50,863 nt of DNA from Chloroflexota bacterium (GCA_009840575.1 VXNO01000174.1:1-50863), one strand, 5' to 3'. Shown: positions 28,095 to 39,271, counted from the stretch's first letter. Numbers and translations: made by a program. Notes: generated by a model from the letters alone, not told the origin.

Positions 28095-30744
28095 GTGGAC
28101 GACATCGCCTATCACGACATATTTTGCATCTACCACCCGGATGACATCGTCTTCGTGCGGCGGCTGGCGGCGCAGATGCGGGCGAGCGGCATCGACTGCT
28201 GGTTTGATGACAGCGATTTCGGCAAGCTCTCCGCAGAAAGCGCGCAGCTTAAAGCGGGTCTCCTGCAATCCTACACGGTGGCGATCGTGCTATCGCAGCC
28301 CAGCGCCGAGAGCCAGCTCTGCAACGAGCTTATCCAGCACGCCGTTACCCACCGCAAGCGCATCATCACCTTAATCCGCGATGACAATATCAGCGTCGAA
28401 GTGCATCCAGCCATCATCAGCAACACCTACCTGTACTTCCGTGAGCAGGACAATTTGGTCGAGCAGATTGAGAAGCTGCGTCCGCGCTTGGCAGTCGATG
28501 GCGACCTGCGGCTGCATACGGAGCTGTTGGTAGCGGCTGAGCGCTGGCGAGTGAGCGGTCGCAACCATGAACACCTGCTGCCGGCAGATCGCTGGGAAGA
28601 GGCGCGCCGCTGGCTGGCGGGGGCGAACAAGCGCCAGCCCAAACCATCGCAACTGCAAGTCGAGTTCATTCACAGCAGCCGCCGAGGCCGCAGCAGTGGC
28701 TTGGGCAAGCGGACTGGCTCGTGGGCGCGCCGGTTGATGCTGCTCTTGGCGGCGCTGATAGTGGTCGCTCTTGGCGCAATTCTGCTGCAAGGTATCGCTG
28801 GAGCAATCTCCGCCAGGCAAGCGGATGGCATTCAGACCCAAGCCGCCCAGACGCAAATCGCGCTTGGCGACGGCAGCGAGGGCGCAATCGGGCTGATCGA
28901 CCAACTGGCGGCGACCAGCGCGCGCATCAGCGAATCAGTCGGCGCAACCGCCAGCGCCGCCACAGTCGCCGCGATTGAATCCCGAGCCACTGGCCAAGCC
29001 CGCGCCACGATTGCCCGCGCCACCCAAGCCCACCTGCCCATGCGCCATAGCGATGGCAGACGCCTGTTGGACGCAGCACAGCAAGCGCTGCAAGCAAACG
29101 ACCTGGAACTGGCGCTCGCCTTGACCTGGGCGGCGAAGGCAGCGCTGGACGAGCCCGGCTCGGCGCACAGGCTGCTGCGGCTGATAATGGCTGATCTGGA
29201 GCGCGTCAAATTGGATGATGGCGCTGAGCTTGGCGATTCTACAGCCGCGCAGATTTTGCCCGACGCCTTGCTCGGCAGCCGCATCGCCGCCGGGAGTCTG
29301 CTGCTGGTGAGAGAAGACGGCATACACTGGCGACGGCAGCGAGGGCGCAATCGGGCTGATCGACCAACTGGCGGCGACCAGCGCGCGCATCAGCGAATCA
29401 GTCGGCGCAACCGCCAGCGCCGCCACAGTCGCCGCGATTGAATCCCGAGCCACTGGCCAAGCCCGCGCCACGATTGCCCGCGCCACCCAAGCCCACCTGC
29501 CCATGCGCCATAGCGATGGCAGACGCCTGTTGGACGCAGCACAGCAAGCGCTGCAAGCAAACGACCTGGAACTGGCGCTCGCCTTGACCTGGGCGGCGAA
29601 GGCAGCGCTGGACGAGCCCGGCTCGGCGCACAGGCTGCTGCGGCTGATAATGGCTGATCTGGAGCGCGTCAAATTGGATGATGGCGCTGAGCTTGGCGAT
29701 TCTACAGCCGCGCAGATTTTGCCCGACGCCTTGCTCGGCAGCCGCATCGCCGCCGGGAGTCTGCTGCTGGTGAGAGAAGACGGCATACACATGCGACCGC
29801 TTGACGATGGCCGCGCAGACAGAAAATTGCCAGCGGGACTGTGGGCAAGCGCCGGCAACATCCTGGCGCTGCACGATAGCGAAACCGCGACAATCTATGC
29901 GGACGGCGAAGCCTTGCGCAGTTGGAGCGCGCCACTCAATACCCTGCAAGCCGTCTACCCCGCGGCGGACGGCAGCGCAATGGTGGCTGTTGATGACAGA
30001 ATCATGTGGCTGCTGCATAGCGAATCGCCCGAGCCACGAGCGCTGGGCTGGGGCGAAGCTGGCTTGGCGCGCGCTGTTGTATTCGCGGCGGACGGGCGAC
30101 GCTTCCTGAGCTTGCATGACGAAGTGGCGCTGCTGTGGAATGCGCGAGATGGCTCAACCCTGGCGGCATTTCCGCTAGGGCTGGCTACCGAGGCTCAGGC
30201 GGCTTTCCATGCCGATGCCTTGGTCGTTTTTGTGCTGCTGGATGAGGGTTTAGCCACCTTGACCAGGCTGTCGCTGGAAGATTATTCGGCGCAGCGGCAA
30301 TTGTTGGTCGATGTGCGGCTGGGCATGCTGGCGGATGATGGCGCATCACTGGCGCTGGCGAAGGCAGACGGCAGCATCATCAGCTTCGATACCAGCGATG
30401 TGGGCTTGCAGCGGCGCATGGCGGGTGAGGCGCTGGCTGCGAGCAAAGTGGCGGTCTTGCCCGGCGCGGGGCGGCTGCTGGCGGCGGTTGGCAACGACTT
30501 GCTCATGTGGCACAGCGCGTCGGGCGAGCTTGAAGCGCGCCTCTCGCATGACTTGCCGGTCGTGGGTTTCAGCTACAGCCAAGATGCCCGACATTTTCTC
30601 ACCCGTGATAGTGACGATGTCTTGCGGCTGTGGACTTTGGAGAGCATTGATTCGCTGCTGGGGCGCATCGAAAGCGAATTCTCGCCGCGGCAATTGACTT
30701 GCGCCGAGCGCGAGCGATTCAACGCGCGCCCGCTGTGCTTGTGA
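28095..30744 (+). pseudogene. TIR domain - TM - helical - beta-propeller protein disrupted by 463-bp tandem duplication
   Basis: TIR HDIFCIYHPDDIVFVRRLAAQMRASGIDCWFDD...SQLCNELIQHA; TM LMLLLAALIVVALGAILL; WD40-type linker DLELALALTWAAKAALDEPGSAHRLLRLI; blades LFRAVVFAADGRRF-like (LARAVVFAADGRRFLSLHDEVALLW). The duplication splits it into 28095..29441 and 29503..30744. Confidence 0.85.
28865..29790 (+). repeat. Exact direct tandem duplication, 2 x 463 bp (28865-29327 and 29328-29790)
   Basis: Both copies run tggcgacggcagcgagggcgcaatcggg ... gagagaagacggcatacac with no differences seen by eye. Confidence 0.95.
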
Positions 30745-30749
30745 GCGGC

Positions 30750-31883
30750 ATGAAGCGCATCCTCTATACATCCTGGTATACCGGGTTGGGCGGCGGCGAG
30801 ACTGACTTGCTCACGCTGGCGGGGGCGCTGGATAGCAATCGCTATGAACCCCAGCTGCTCCTGCCGGCTGATGGCAAACTCAGCAAACGGTGGCGGGCGG
30901 CGGGCTGGGGCGCGCATGACCTGCCCTATCGCGGCGCATCGACCTGGTTTGTGCCGGCGCTATGGGCGCGTTTCCCGGTCGCGCGGCGCATGCAGGACTT
31001 GCTGGCGGAGCAGCAAATCGACCTGGCGCATTGCGATTATCACACCCTGCCCTTCATCGCGGCGGCAGCGCGGCGACTGGATTTGCCGGTGCTGTGGACG
31101 GTCTGGGGCTGGTGGTTCAAGCCCAAAGCCTGGCAGCGGGCGTTCTTTCGCTCCCTGCCGGCGGTAGCGCGCAGTCGCGCTATCCGTGACGGTTTCCTGG
31201 GCTCCCCGCCTTTTATGCCCAGCGAACAACTGCCCGTCATCTACGCGGGCGTCGATAGCGAGCGCTTTCGCCCCGGACTGGATAGAGACTTGCGGCGCGA
31301 GATGGGCATCGCTGACGATGCGCTCGTGGTGGCAATGGTGGCGCGCTTCCAGCCGGTCAAGGGGCATCATATTTTTCAGGCGCTGGCGGAAAAAGTCCTG
31401 ACTGCGCTGCCAAGGACGCGCTTCATTGTGGCTGGCGATGATGTCTTTGGCGTGGCAGCCGACCAACGCTATCGTAAAAATATCCTGGAGCGCGCTGCGG
31501 AGCATCCGACTCTGCGCGATTCTTTGCAATACATCGGCTTCCGCGCGGATATCGAGGCGGTGTATGCGGCGGCTGATGTATACGTCTGCGCTTCCGACTT
31601 CGAGAGTTATGGCATCGCCAACCTGGAAGCGATGGCTTGCGGGCTGCCGGTCGTCAGCACGCGGCGCGGCGGACCCGCGGAGACGATCCTGCATGGCGAG
31701 ACTGGCTACCTGGTCGATGCGGGCGATGTTGATGCGCTTGCGGATGGCGTGTTGCGCTTGCTGCGGGATGCTGGCTTGCGCGCGCGGATGGGCGCGGCGG
31801 GCAGACGACGCTTGCGCGAGAGTTTCTCGATTGCGGCGGCGGCGGATGCCCACATGCGGCTGTATGACCGTTTGCTGCGCTAG
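30750..31883 (+). CDS. Glycosyltransferase family 4 (GT-B)
   Basis: LYTSWYTGLGGGETDLLTL; VAMVARFQPVKGHHIFQALAEKV; DFESYGIANLEAMACGLPVVSTRRGGPAETI; a GTG at 30741 overlapping the upstream stop is an alternative start. Confidence 0.92.
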   Translation: MKRILYTSWYTGLGGGETDLLTLAGALDSNRYEPQLLLPADGKLSKRWRAAGWGAHDLPYRGASTWFVPALWARFPVARRMQDLLAEQQIDLAHCDYHTLPFIAAAARRLDLPVLWTVWGWWFKPKAWQRAFFRSLPAVARSRAIRDGFLGSPPFMPSEQLPVIYAGVDSERFRPGLDRDLRREMGIADDALVVAMVARFQPVKGHHIFQALAEKVLTALPRTRFIVAGDDVFGVAADQRYRKNILERAAEHPTLRDSLQYIGFRADIEAVYAAADVYVCASDFESYGIANLEAMACGLPVVSTRRGGPAETILHGETGYLVDAGDVDALADGVLRLLRDAGLRARMGAAGRRRLRESFSIAAAADAHMRLYDRLLR

Positions 31884-32833
31884 TTGATGATGGCGTCTCC
31901 AAAGAATTTCGCTAACGTATCGCCCAGCGTGTTATCGCGCAGGTAGGCGATGTGATCGCCGGCGAAAGGGGTTGGCGTGATGCCAAAGCGACTAACCAGC
32001 GCATTGTCGGGCACGGTGTTAGGCACAGCCAAGAGCTCCAGCAGGCTGGTACTGACCGGCGAGCCGGGCAGCAGCCTTTGCATCGCAGCCACCACCGGAC
32101 GCAGCAGCCGCGCCGGCACAGGCACCAACAGCCGCAAACTGCCGGTGGCATCCAGCACGCGGCGCTCGATCTCGCCCAGGCTCAAGACCTCGGGGCCGCC
32201 CAGCGCCAGCTCCTCGCCGACTGTCGAATCATCCGCCAGGCAGCGGGTCGCCGCTTCGACGACATCATGCGCCGCGACGGGCTGGAACTCGGCTTTGCCG
32301 CCGTCGATAAGCGGGAAGACCAGCGGCGTTATTTTCAGCAGGCGCGCGAAAGAGTTGAAGAACTCGTCTTGCGCGCCGAAGATCGCCGATGGGCGCAGCG
32401 CCGTCCAAGCCAAGGTCGAGGCAGCCACCGCTTCCTGGGCGCGCCCCTTGCTGGCCAAGAAGCGATAGGGCAAGTCGGCTTTTGCGCCATTCTGGCTGAT
32501 ATTGATAAAGCGCTGCACGCCAGCCGCTTCCGCCGCGCGCAGCACATTCACCGTGCCTTCATAATTGACAGCTTCATAGGTCTGCCCGCCTTTTTCGAGC
32601 GCGATGGCGACAGTATGAATCACCACGCGCGCGTCACGCAGAGCGGGCTCAAGGCTATCGGCGCGGGTAATATCGCCCGGCACAATCTCGATTTGCTCGG
32701 CAACGTCGCCCAGGCGAATCTTGGCTTTGGCGGCGTTGCGTACCAAGGCGCGCACGGGATGCCCATCGGCGACCAGCCGTTTTACAAGCAGATTGCCCAA
32801 AAAGCCGGCTGCGCCAGTTACCAAAATGGTCAT
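31880..32833 (-). CDS. NAD(P)-binding SDR-like / NmrA-family (complex I NDUFA9-like) protein
   Basis: MTILVTGAAGFLGNLLVKRLVADGHPVRALVRN; INISQNGA. Confidence 0.88.
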   Translation of the reverse strand: MTILVTGAAGFLGNLLVKRLVADGHPVRALVRNAAKAKIRLGDVAEQIEIVPGDITRADSLEPALRDARVVIHTVAIALEKGGQTYEAVNYEGTVNVLRAAEAAGVQRFINISQNGAKADLPYRFLASKGRAQEAVAASTLAWTALRPSAIFGAQDEFFNSFARLLKITPLVFPLIDGGKAEFQPVAAHDVVEAATRCLADDSTVGEELALGGPEVLSLGEIERRVLDATGSLRLLVPVPARLLRPVVAAMQRLLPGSPVSTSLLELLAVPNTVPDNALVSRFGITPTPFAGDHIAYLRDNTLGDTLAKFFGDAIIN

Positions 32834-32921
32834 GGGTTGTGCCTTTCCATATAGGCTACGCTGCATGAGTAGTAGTATAACCGCATTCGCTGCACAGTTG
32901 CCCAAGGCAATGGCGACAAGT

Positions 32922-33005
32922 TACTCGCCACAGAGGAAACGAGGGTACACAGAGGCACAGAGGTTTGGCGTAGGGGCGAGTCGGCGAGTCGCCCGCTTCA
33001 GCTCT
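32922..33005 (+). repeat. Composite dispersed repeat copy (variant A)
   Basis: ctcgccacagaggaaacgagggtacacagaggcacagaggtttggcgtaggggcgagtcggcgagtcgcccgcttc. Confidence 0.75.
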
Positions 33006-33074
33006 GCGGCAAAGGGCTTTTATGTTCTAAGATATAGCAGCTTTCGGCTACACTTAGAAAGGGCAGCCCCAGCC

Positions 33075-34112
33075 ATGCCCAGTAGTACGCGCGTCTTGCG
33101 GGTTGATGCGCAGCAGCCCGACCCAGCCGTCATCGCGCAGGCAGCCGCCGTCATCCGCGCCGGTGGCTTGGTGGCTTTCCCCACGGAGACGGTCTATGGC
33201 TTGGGCGCGAATGCCTGGGATGCCGCCGCCGTGGCACGCATCTTCCGCGCCAAAAGCCGCCCCGCCAGCGACCCGCTCATCGTGCATATCGCCGAGCTGG
33301 CGCAACTGCCAGCCGTCGCCCGGGATCTGCCGGCTGTGGCGTCGCGGCTTTGTGGGCATTTCTTTCCCGGCGCGCTGACGCTGGTGCTGCGCAAGTCGCC
33401 ACGCATCCCTGAGAACCTCAGCGCTGGCTTGGATACAGTCGCCCTGCGCATGCCCGACCATGCTGTGGCGCGCGCTTTGATCAAAGCAGTTGGCGCCCCA
33501 ATCGCCGCGCCCAGCGCCAATACCTTCTCGCGCCCCAGCCCGACCAGCGCCGCGCATGTACTGGAAGACCTGGCGGGCAAAGTCGACCTGCTGCTGGATG
33601 GCGGCGCCACGCGCATCGGCGTCGAATCGACCATTCTAAGCTTGGTGGATGAACCGCCGCGCCTGCTGCGACCGGGCGGCATCTCGCTGGAGGCAATAAG
33701 AGCGCTGCTGCCCAATATCCAATACGCGCCGCAATTTGCCGCCGAAAAAGACACCGTGCCAGCGCCGGGCAGTTTGCTAAAACATTATTCGCCACGCGCG
33801 CGCCTGCTGCTTTTCCGTGGCGATGATTCCGCCGTATACACAGCCATGCGCGCCGAAATCACCCGGCACAGCCAGGTCGGCTTGCTGCTGCGCCAACGCG
33901 ATGCCGAGCAATTCCATGACCTGGACATCCAAATCGAAAGCCTGGGCAGCAACAGCCAACAGGCGGCGGAACGGCTCTTCGCCGCTTTGCGCGCGCTGGA
34001 CAAGGCTGGCGTGGCGGTCATCCTGGCGCGAACCCCCGAAGAGCGCGGGCTGGGGCTGGCGCTGCGTGACCGGCTGCTGCGGGCGGCTGTCGGCGCAGTT
34101 GCAGAAGTATAG
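33075..34112 (+). CDS. L-threonylcarbamoyladenylate synthase (Sua5/YwlC family)
   Basis: GGLVAFPTETVYGLGANAWD, KSRPASDPLIVHI, IAAPSANTFSRPSPT, LKHYSPRARL Sua5-domain motif. Confidence 0.93.
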   Translation: MPSSTRVLRVDAQQPDPAVIAQAAAVIRAGGLVAFPTETVYGLGANAWDAAAVARIFRAKSRPASDPLIVHIAELAQLPAVARDLPAVASRLCGHFFPGALTLVLRKSPRIPENLSAGLDTVALRMPDHAVARALIKAVGAPIAAPSANTFSRPSPTSAAHVLEDLAGKVDLLLDGGATRIGVESTILSLVDEPPRLLRPGGISLEAIRALLPNIQYAPQFAAEKDTVPAPGSLLKHYSPRARLLLFRGDDSAVYTAMRAEITRHSQVGLLLRQRDAEQFHDLDIQIESLGSNSQQAAERLFAALRALDKAGVAVILARTPEERGLGLALRDRLLRAAVGAVAEV

Positions 34113-34124
34113 CGCGAGGCAACG

Positions 34125-35023
34125 ATGAAGAAGTGGCTGATCGGACTGTTGGCGCGTTGGATGACGCCCCGTTTGCGCTACATTTGGCACAATCCGGAGC
34201 TATGGCGCTATGCCCAGGCGCGCGGATGGCATGTTACCCAGTCCATTTTTATCATCCTATCCCCGATACTGGCGCGCTGGACGATGTTTATCGCAGCACA
34301 ACCGGCATGGCTGGCATCGACTGGCGCGAAAACGAACAGTTGCAACTGGCGCGTGATGTTTTTCCGCGCTATGCAGAGGAATTCCGCGCATTCAACGATA
34401 GCCTGCTGGCAGAAACACGATTCGCGGGGAATAAGCCTGAATTCGTTGGTTATGACCCATATGTATATCACTGTATGATTCGGCACTTCCAGCCGAGTCG
34501 CATTGTCGAGGTTGGCGCTGGCTATTCGACAGTGGTCGCGTCCCATGCAGCGCGCCTCAATGGCGACGCAAACATTACCGCGATCGAGCCCTATCCCAAT
34601 GCCTACTTGGCCTCTATCGCAGACAAAGTTCAAGTAGTCAGACAGATGGCGCAAGCTGTCGACCTTGATTTCTTTCGCCAGTTGGAAAGCCGAGGCATCC
34701 TCTTTATCGATAGCTCGCATGTCGTCAAGACGGGCAGCGATGTCTGTTACTTGGTATTGGAAGCGCTGCAGATCCTGCAGAGTGGCGTCTTGGTGCATTT
34801 TCACGACATATTTTTGCCATCTGACTATCCTCGCCATTGGCTGACGGAGCGTCGCGTGTTTTGGAATGAACAGTACCTGGTACAAGCCTGGCTGGCGCAC
34901 AATCAACGCGCGAAGATCCGCTTTGCCAATCGCTATATGGCGGCGCGCCACCAAGATCTGTTGACCGAGGCTTTCCCGCACGAGGAACGTCAAGGTGGCG
35001 GCAGCTTGTGGGTACAGGTTTGA
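34125..35023 (+). pseudogene. Class I SAM-dependent methyltransferase with apparent 1-nt frameshift near 34237-34239
   Basis: Frame a gives MKKWLIGLLARWMTPRLRYIWHNPELWRYAQARGWHVT; frame b continues VHFYHPIPDTGALDDVYR...IVEVGAGYSTVVASHAARLNGD; one added C at ccc 34237-34239 reads GWHVTPVHFYHPIPDT. Confidence 0.75.
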
Positions 35024-35047
35024 GACGGGCTTTGCTTGCGCGGACTA

Positions 35048-35056
35048 TGCTATAAT
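35048..35056 (+). promoter_or_regulatory. Extended -10 promoter element upstream of asnS
   Basis: TGcTATAAT ~40 nt upstream of the putative start. Confidence 0.5.
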
Positions 35057-35096
35057 CCGCGCTGACAATTCGCCAAAGCGCGGAAGGACAGACAAA

Positions 35097-36434
35097 TTGA
35101 GCCAGCTCATTCGCATCCAGGATATCGCCGCCTATGATGGGCGTGAGGTCACCGTGCGGGGCTGGGTCTACAGCCGCACCGGCAAGGGCCGCTTGCAATT
35201 CATCCTGCTGCGCGATGGCAGCGGGCAGGCGCAGTGCGTGGCGTTCAAACGTGAGATGCCGCCCGAAGATTTTGAGCTGGCGCGGGGCTTGACACAAGAG
35301 TCTGCCGTCATCATTCACGGCACAGTCCGGGCGGATGAGCGCGCGCCCGGCTTCCCCGGCGGCTATGAAATCGGCATCCGCTCGCTGGAAGTTGCGCAGC
35401 TGGCGCAGGAATACCCCATCAGCCCCAAAGAGCATGGTACCGAGTTCCTGATGAACCACCGTCACTTGTGGCTGCGCAGCAATCGGCAGTGGGCGATATT
35501 GCGGGTGCGCGCCACCATCATCAAAGCCATGCGCGACTGGCTGGATAACGAAGGCTTCTTGTTGGTCGATACGCCTATCATCACACCTGCGGCTGGCGAA
35601 GAGACCACAACCCTCTTTGAGCTCGACTACTTTGGCGAGGCGGCTTTCCTGGCGCAGACTGGGCAACTCTACAACGAAGCCAACATCGCCGCTTTTGGCA
35701 AGGTCTATTGTTTTGGTCCGACCTTCCGCGCCGAGAAATCAAAGACGCGCCGCCACTTGATCGAATTCTGGATGCTGGAGCCAGAGATCGCCTTCTGCTC
35801 GCTGGAAGAGCTGATGGACATCGAAGAGGGCATGGTAGCGTATGTGGTGGAGCAAGTCTTGGCGCAGCGCCAGCAAGAACTGGAAATCATCGGGCGCGAC
35901 CTGGACAAGCTGCGCGCTATACAAAGGCCTTTCGCGCGCATCAGCTATGATGAAGCGGTCGAGCGCTTGCAGGCATTGCGCGGCCAGACTGATGACCCGG
36001 CGCGCCAAGCCGAGCTAGAAATCGCCTGGGGCGAAGATTTTGGCAGCCCGCATGAGACGGTGCTGGCGGGCTTATTCGACAAGCCGGTCTTTGTCTATCA
36101 CTACCCCACCGCTGTGAAAGCCTTCTATATGACGCCAGTGGCGGGACGCCCCGAAGTCTGCCGCAGCGTTGATCTGCTCGCCCCTGAGGGCTATGGCGAG
36201 ATCATCGGCGGCAGCGAGCGCATCCACGACCACGACCTGCTGGCAGCGAATATCGACAAGATGGGCTTGGGGCGCGAGGCCTATGCCTGGTACCTTGACC
36301 TGCGCAAGTTCGGCACCGTCCCGCACGCCGGCTTCGGCATCGGCATCGAGCGCACGGTTGCATGGATCTGTGGATTGAGCCATGTGCGCGAGACGATACC
36401 CTATGCCCGCCTGCTCAACCGCAAGTATCCTTAA
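35097..36434 (+). CDS. asnS: Asparagine--tRNA ligase
   Basis: [70 protein letters not shown] start 35097 preceded by GGAAGGA; ORF track starts at 34995. Confidence 0.9.
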   Translation: MSQLIRIQDIAAYDGREVTVRGWVYSRTGKGRLQFILLRDGSGQAQCVAFKREMPPEDFELARGLTQESAVIIHGTVRADERAPGFPGGYEIGIRSLEVAQLAQEYPISPKEHGTEFLMNHRHLWLRSNRQWAILRVRATIIKAMRDWLDNEGFLLVDTPIITPAAGEETTTLFELDYFGEAAFLAQTGQLYNEANIAAFGKVYCFGPTFRAEKSKTRRHLIEFWMLEPEIAFCSLEELMDIEEGMVAYVVEQVLAQRQQELEIIGRDLDKLRAIQRPFARISYDEAVERLQALRGQTDDPARQAELEIAWGEDFGSPHETVLAGLFDKPVFVYHYPTAVKAFYMTPVAGRPEVCRSVDLLAPEGYGEIIGGSERIHDHDLLAANIDKMGLGREAYAWYLDLRKFGTVPHAGFGIGIERTVAWICGLSHVRETIPYARLLNRKYP

Positions 36435-37801
36435 ACAGCAGGCAGCGCCGCCCGCAAAGCCTCAGCCAGGTTGCGCGCTTCGATTAACTCGATGCCGCTG
36501 GACAGCTCTGTCTTGCGCCGTAGCCTGGGCAGCAGCGCCCGTTTGAAGCCGATTTTCTGCGCTTCGGATAAGCGCGCCGCCAACTGACCGACCTGCCGCA
36601 GCTCGCCACCTAGCCCCACCTCGCCCACGACAGCCAGATCGGCAGGCAAGGGACGGTCGTGATAACTGGAGGCGATCGCCAATGCCAGCGCCAGGTCCGC
36701 GGCTGGCTCGGTGATTTTTAAGCCGCCGATGACATTGACGAAGATATCCTGCTCCCAGAGCTTCAATTTCAGGCGCTTGCTGAGCACGGCGCTGAGCAAG
36801 AGCAGGCGATTGCTGTCGAAGCCATTGGCGGTGCGACGCGGATTGCTGAAAGGCGACGGGCTTGTCAAGGCTTGCACTTCCACCAGCAGCGGGCGCGTGC
36901 CTTCCAGCGTGATAGCAATCGCCGAGCCAGAGACGGTGACCAGGCGCTCTTCGATGAAGGCTTCGGATGGATTGTGCACTTCGACCAAGCCGCTGCCGCG
37001 CATTTCAAATACGCCGATTTCGCTGGTCGCGCCGAAGCGGTTCTTGACGCCGCGCAGCAGTCGGTAATGCTGGAAAGGATCGCCCTCCAGGTAGAGCACC
37101 GCATCGACGATATGCTCCAGCACGCGCGGACCAGCGATGCTGCCGTCTTTGGTTACATGCCCCACCAGCATGATGCTGATGCCGCTGGACTTCGCCAGTT
37201 GCTGCAGCTCGCCCGCGCATTGCCGCACCTGGGCGGGCAAACCGGGCAGCGAATTGGAGTCGGCGTGGCGCGTCGTCTGGATAGAATCGACCACCAGCAA
37301 GCGCGGCCGCAGCTCCTGTGTCTGCGCGATGATATTCGCCAGGCCGGTCTCTGGCAGCAGGTATAGCGACTGCGCAGCCAAGCCGAGTCGGTCGGCGCGG
37401 CGTTTGAGCTGGCGGACGCTTTCTTCGCCACTGACATAAAGCGCCTTGTCGCCACTTTTCGCCATCGCTGCCGATAGCTGCAGGGCAAGTGTAGATTTGC
37501 CGATGCCGGGCTCGCCGCCCAGCAAGATTATGCTGCCCGGCACCAAGCCGCCGCCCAGCACGCGGTTGAACTCGGCGATGGGCAATTGGATGCGCGGCTC
37601 GGCGCTCGGGTCAATCTCAGCCAGGCGCTGGGGCTGCCTTTGCGAGGCAGGCGCGGCAATGGAAGCTGCCGAAGCGGTGGAGCGCTGCTCAACCACTTCT
37701 TGGAAAGTGTTGAATTCACCGCATTGCGGGCAGATTTTGAAGTAGCCAGCGCTACGCCGCCCGCACTGGCTGCAAATGTAGGTGGTTCGCTGCTTTGCCA
37801 T
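36431..37801 (-). CDS. radA: DNA repair protein RadA
   Basis: N-terminal zinc finger [26 protein letters not shown], Walker [27 protein letters not shown] (RadA KNRFG). Confidence 0.96.
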   Translation of the reverse strand: MAKQRTTYICSQCGRRSAGYFKICPQCGEFNTFQEVVEQRSTASAASIAAPASQRQPQRLAEIDPSAEPRIQLPIAEFNRVLGGGLVPGSIILLGGEPGIGKSTLALQLSAAMAKSGDKALYVSGEESVRQLKRRADRLGLAAQSLYLLPETGLANIIAQTQELRPRLLVVDSIQTTRHADSNSLPGLPAQVRQCAGELQQLAKSSGISIMLVGHVTKDGSIAGPRVLEHIVDAVLYLEGDPFQHYRLLRGVKNRFGATSEIGVFEMRGSGLVEVHNPSEAFIEERLVTVSGSAIAITLEGTRPLLVEVQALTSPSPFSNPRRTANGFDSNRLLLLSAVLSKRLKLKLWEQDIFVNVIGGLKITEPAADLALALAIASSYHDRPLPADLAVVGEVGLGGELRQVGQLAARLSEAQKIGFKRALLPRLRRKTELSSGIELIEARNLAEALRAALPAV

Positions 37802-38101
37802 TTTGCGCTAAGGAATGACGACTTGGTCACAAGCGGACAGGCTGCCCGCGGCGAAGAAGGCTTCTATGGGAGCGATATGGATTCAATATGACCTCCCAAA
37901 CCGGCTATGCGCAAGTTGGCGCTACAAGATTGCCAGCCTGCCACAGACTGCGATGACGCTTATGCTGAATCAGTATAGTATGAATAGCCCTCTGCTGTCA
38001 GCTATGCGAAGGGTGATTTTTTTGAACACCACAGTTGTAACGATGTCGTAAGCATTCTGCGTCATGCTGTGATGAAATGCCTGCTCAGAAAGAGAGACGA
38101 T

Positions 38102-39271
38102 ATGCTCAAGCAAATGCCTCCGCGCGCTTTTTCCCTGCTTTGCTCCCTTGTCTTGATTGTCGCTGTCGGCAGCGGCTCCCTGCTGGCCCATGCCCAAGCC
38201 GATGACAACTGCGCGCCGCGCAACCTGCGCACCAGCAATTGGCGCACCGACTTCTGCAATCATATAGTCGACTACAACGAAATCCTGGTTGGCAACCCGA
38301 CCAAAGATGGCATCCCGGCGCTCACCGACCCGCGCATGGAAACAATCGCGGATGCCAGCGCCTGGCTGGTCGATCGCTCACCGGTGATTGCGCTGGAGAT
38401 TGAGGGCGATGCGCGCGCCTACCCGCTGGCGGTTCTGATGTGGCACGAAATCGCCAATGACCAGATCGGCGGCTTGCCCGTGGCGGTTACCTTCTGCCCC
38501 CTGTGCAATAGCGCCATCGCTTTCGACCGGCGCGTGGACGAGGCTGTCCTCGACTTCGGCGTGAGCGGCTTGCTGCGCAATAGCGACCTGGTCATGTACG
38601 ACCGGCAGACCGAAAGTTGGTGGCAGCAATTGACTGGCGAAGGGCTGGCTGGGGACTATGCCGGCGTCTTGCTGGATATTGTGCCAGCGCAGGTGATTAG
38701 CTTTGGCGCTTTTGCCGAGCGGCATGCGGATGGGCTGGTGCTTTCGCGGGCAACGGGTTACGCCCGCCAATATGGCATGAATCCCTATCGCGGCTACGAC
38801 AGCCGCACGAGCCGCCCCTTCTTGTTCGATGGCGAAATTGATACGCGCCTGCCCAGCCCAGTCGATCATGTGCTGGCAGCAATAATTGATGACACCGCAG
38901 TTGCCTATCCCTTCTCGATTCTGCGGGAAGCGGGCGTCATCAACGATGTCTTGGGGGAGATGCCGCTGGTGGCATTCTATCAAGGCGGCGTTGCCAGCGC
39001 CCTGGGCGATGCCGTCATCGACAATGCGCGCGACATCGGCACGGCAAGCCTGTATCACGCGCAGGTGGATGGACTGATACTGGAGTTCGCGCGGGGCGAG
39101 AGCGGCGGCTTCGTGGATGCGCAGACAGGCTCAAGCTGGAATGCCTTTGGCGAGGCGATTGATGGCGAACTGGCTGGCGCGCAACTGGAATGGATAAACG
39201 CCTTCCCGCATTTCTGGTTCGCCTGGGCGGCCTTTTATCCCGATACGTTGGTGTATGGGATGGATGGATGA
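38102..39271 (+). CDS. DUF3179 domain-containing secreted protein
   Basis: Signal peptide; ALEIEGDARAYPLAVLMWHEIANDQIGGLPVAVTFCPLCNSAIAFDR; SWWQQLTGEGLAGDYAG. Confidence 0.9.
   Translation: MLKQMPPRAFSLLCSLVLIVAVGSGSLLAHAQADDNCAPRNLRTSNWRTDFCNHIVDYNEILVGNPTKDGIPALTDPRMETIADASAWLVDRSPVIALEIEGDARAYPLAVLMWHEIANDQIGGLPVAVTFCPLCNSAIAFDRRVDEAVLDFGVSGLLRNSDLVMYDRQTESWWQQLTGEGLAGDYAGVLLDIVPAQVISFGAFAERHADGLVLSRATGYARQYGMNPYRGYDSRTSRPFLFDGEIDTRLPSPVDHVLAAIIDDTAVAYPFSILREAGVINDVLGEMPLVAFYQGGVASALGDAVIDNARDIGTASLYHAQVDGLILEFARGESGGFVDAQTGSSWNAFGEAIDGELAGAQLEWINAFPHFWFAWAAFYPDTLVYGMDG

Noticed and set aside
28865-29790. Two independent paralogous genes instead of one duplicated gene
   Set aside because: The second ORF has no start signals of its own, the repeat is exact and adjacent, and frames rejoin on collapse.
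30960-31853. 297-aa minus ORF opposite the glycosyltransferase, and similar at 31952..32854 and 44838..46277
   Set aside because: All lie opposite well-supported genes and show no domain signals.
35032-35056. Canonical -35/-10 promoter for asnS
   Set aside because: TATAAT is clear but candidate -35 boxes have spacers of 13 or 25 nt; only the extended -10 is claimed.
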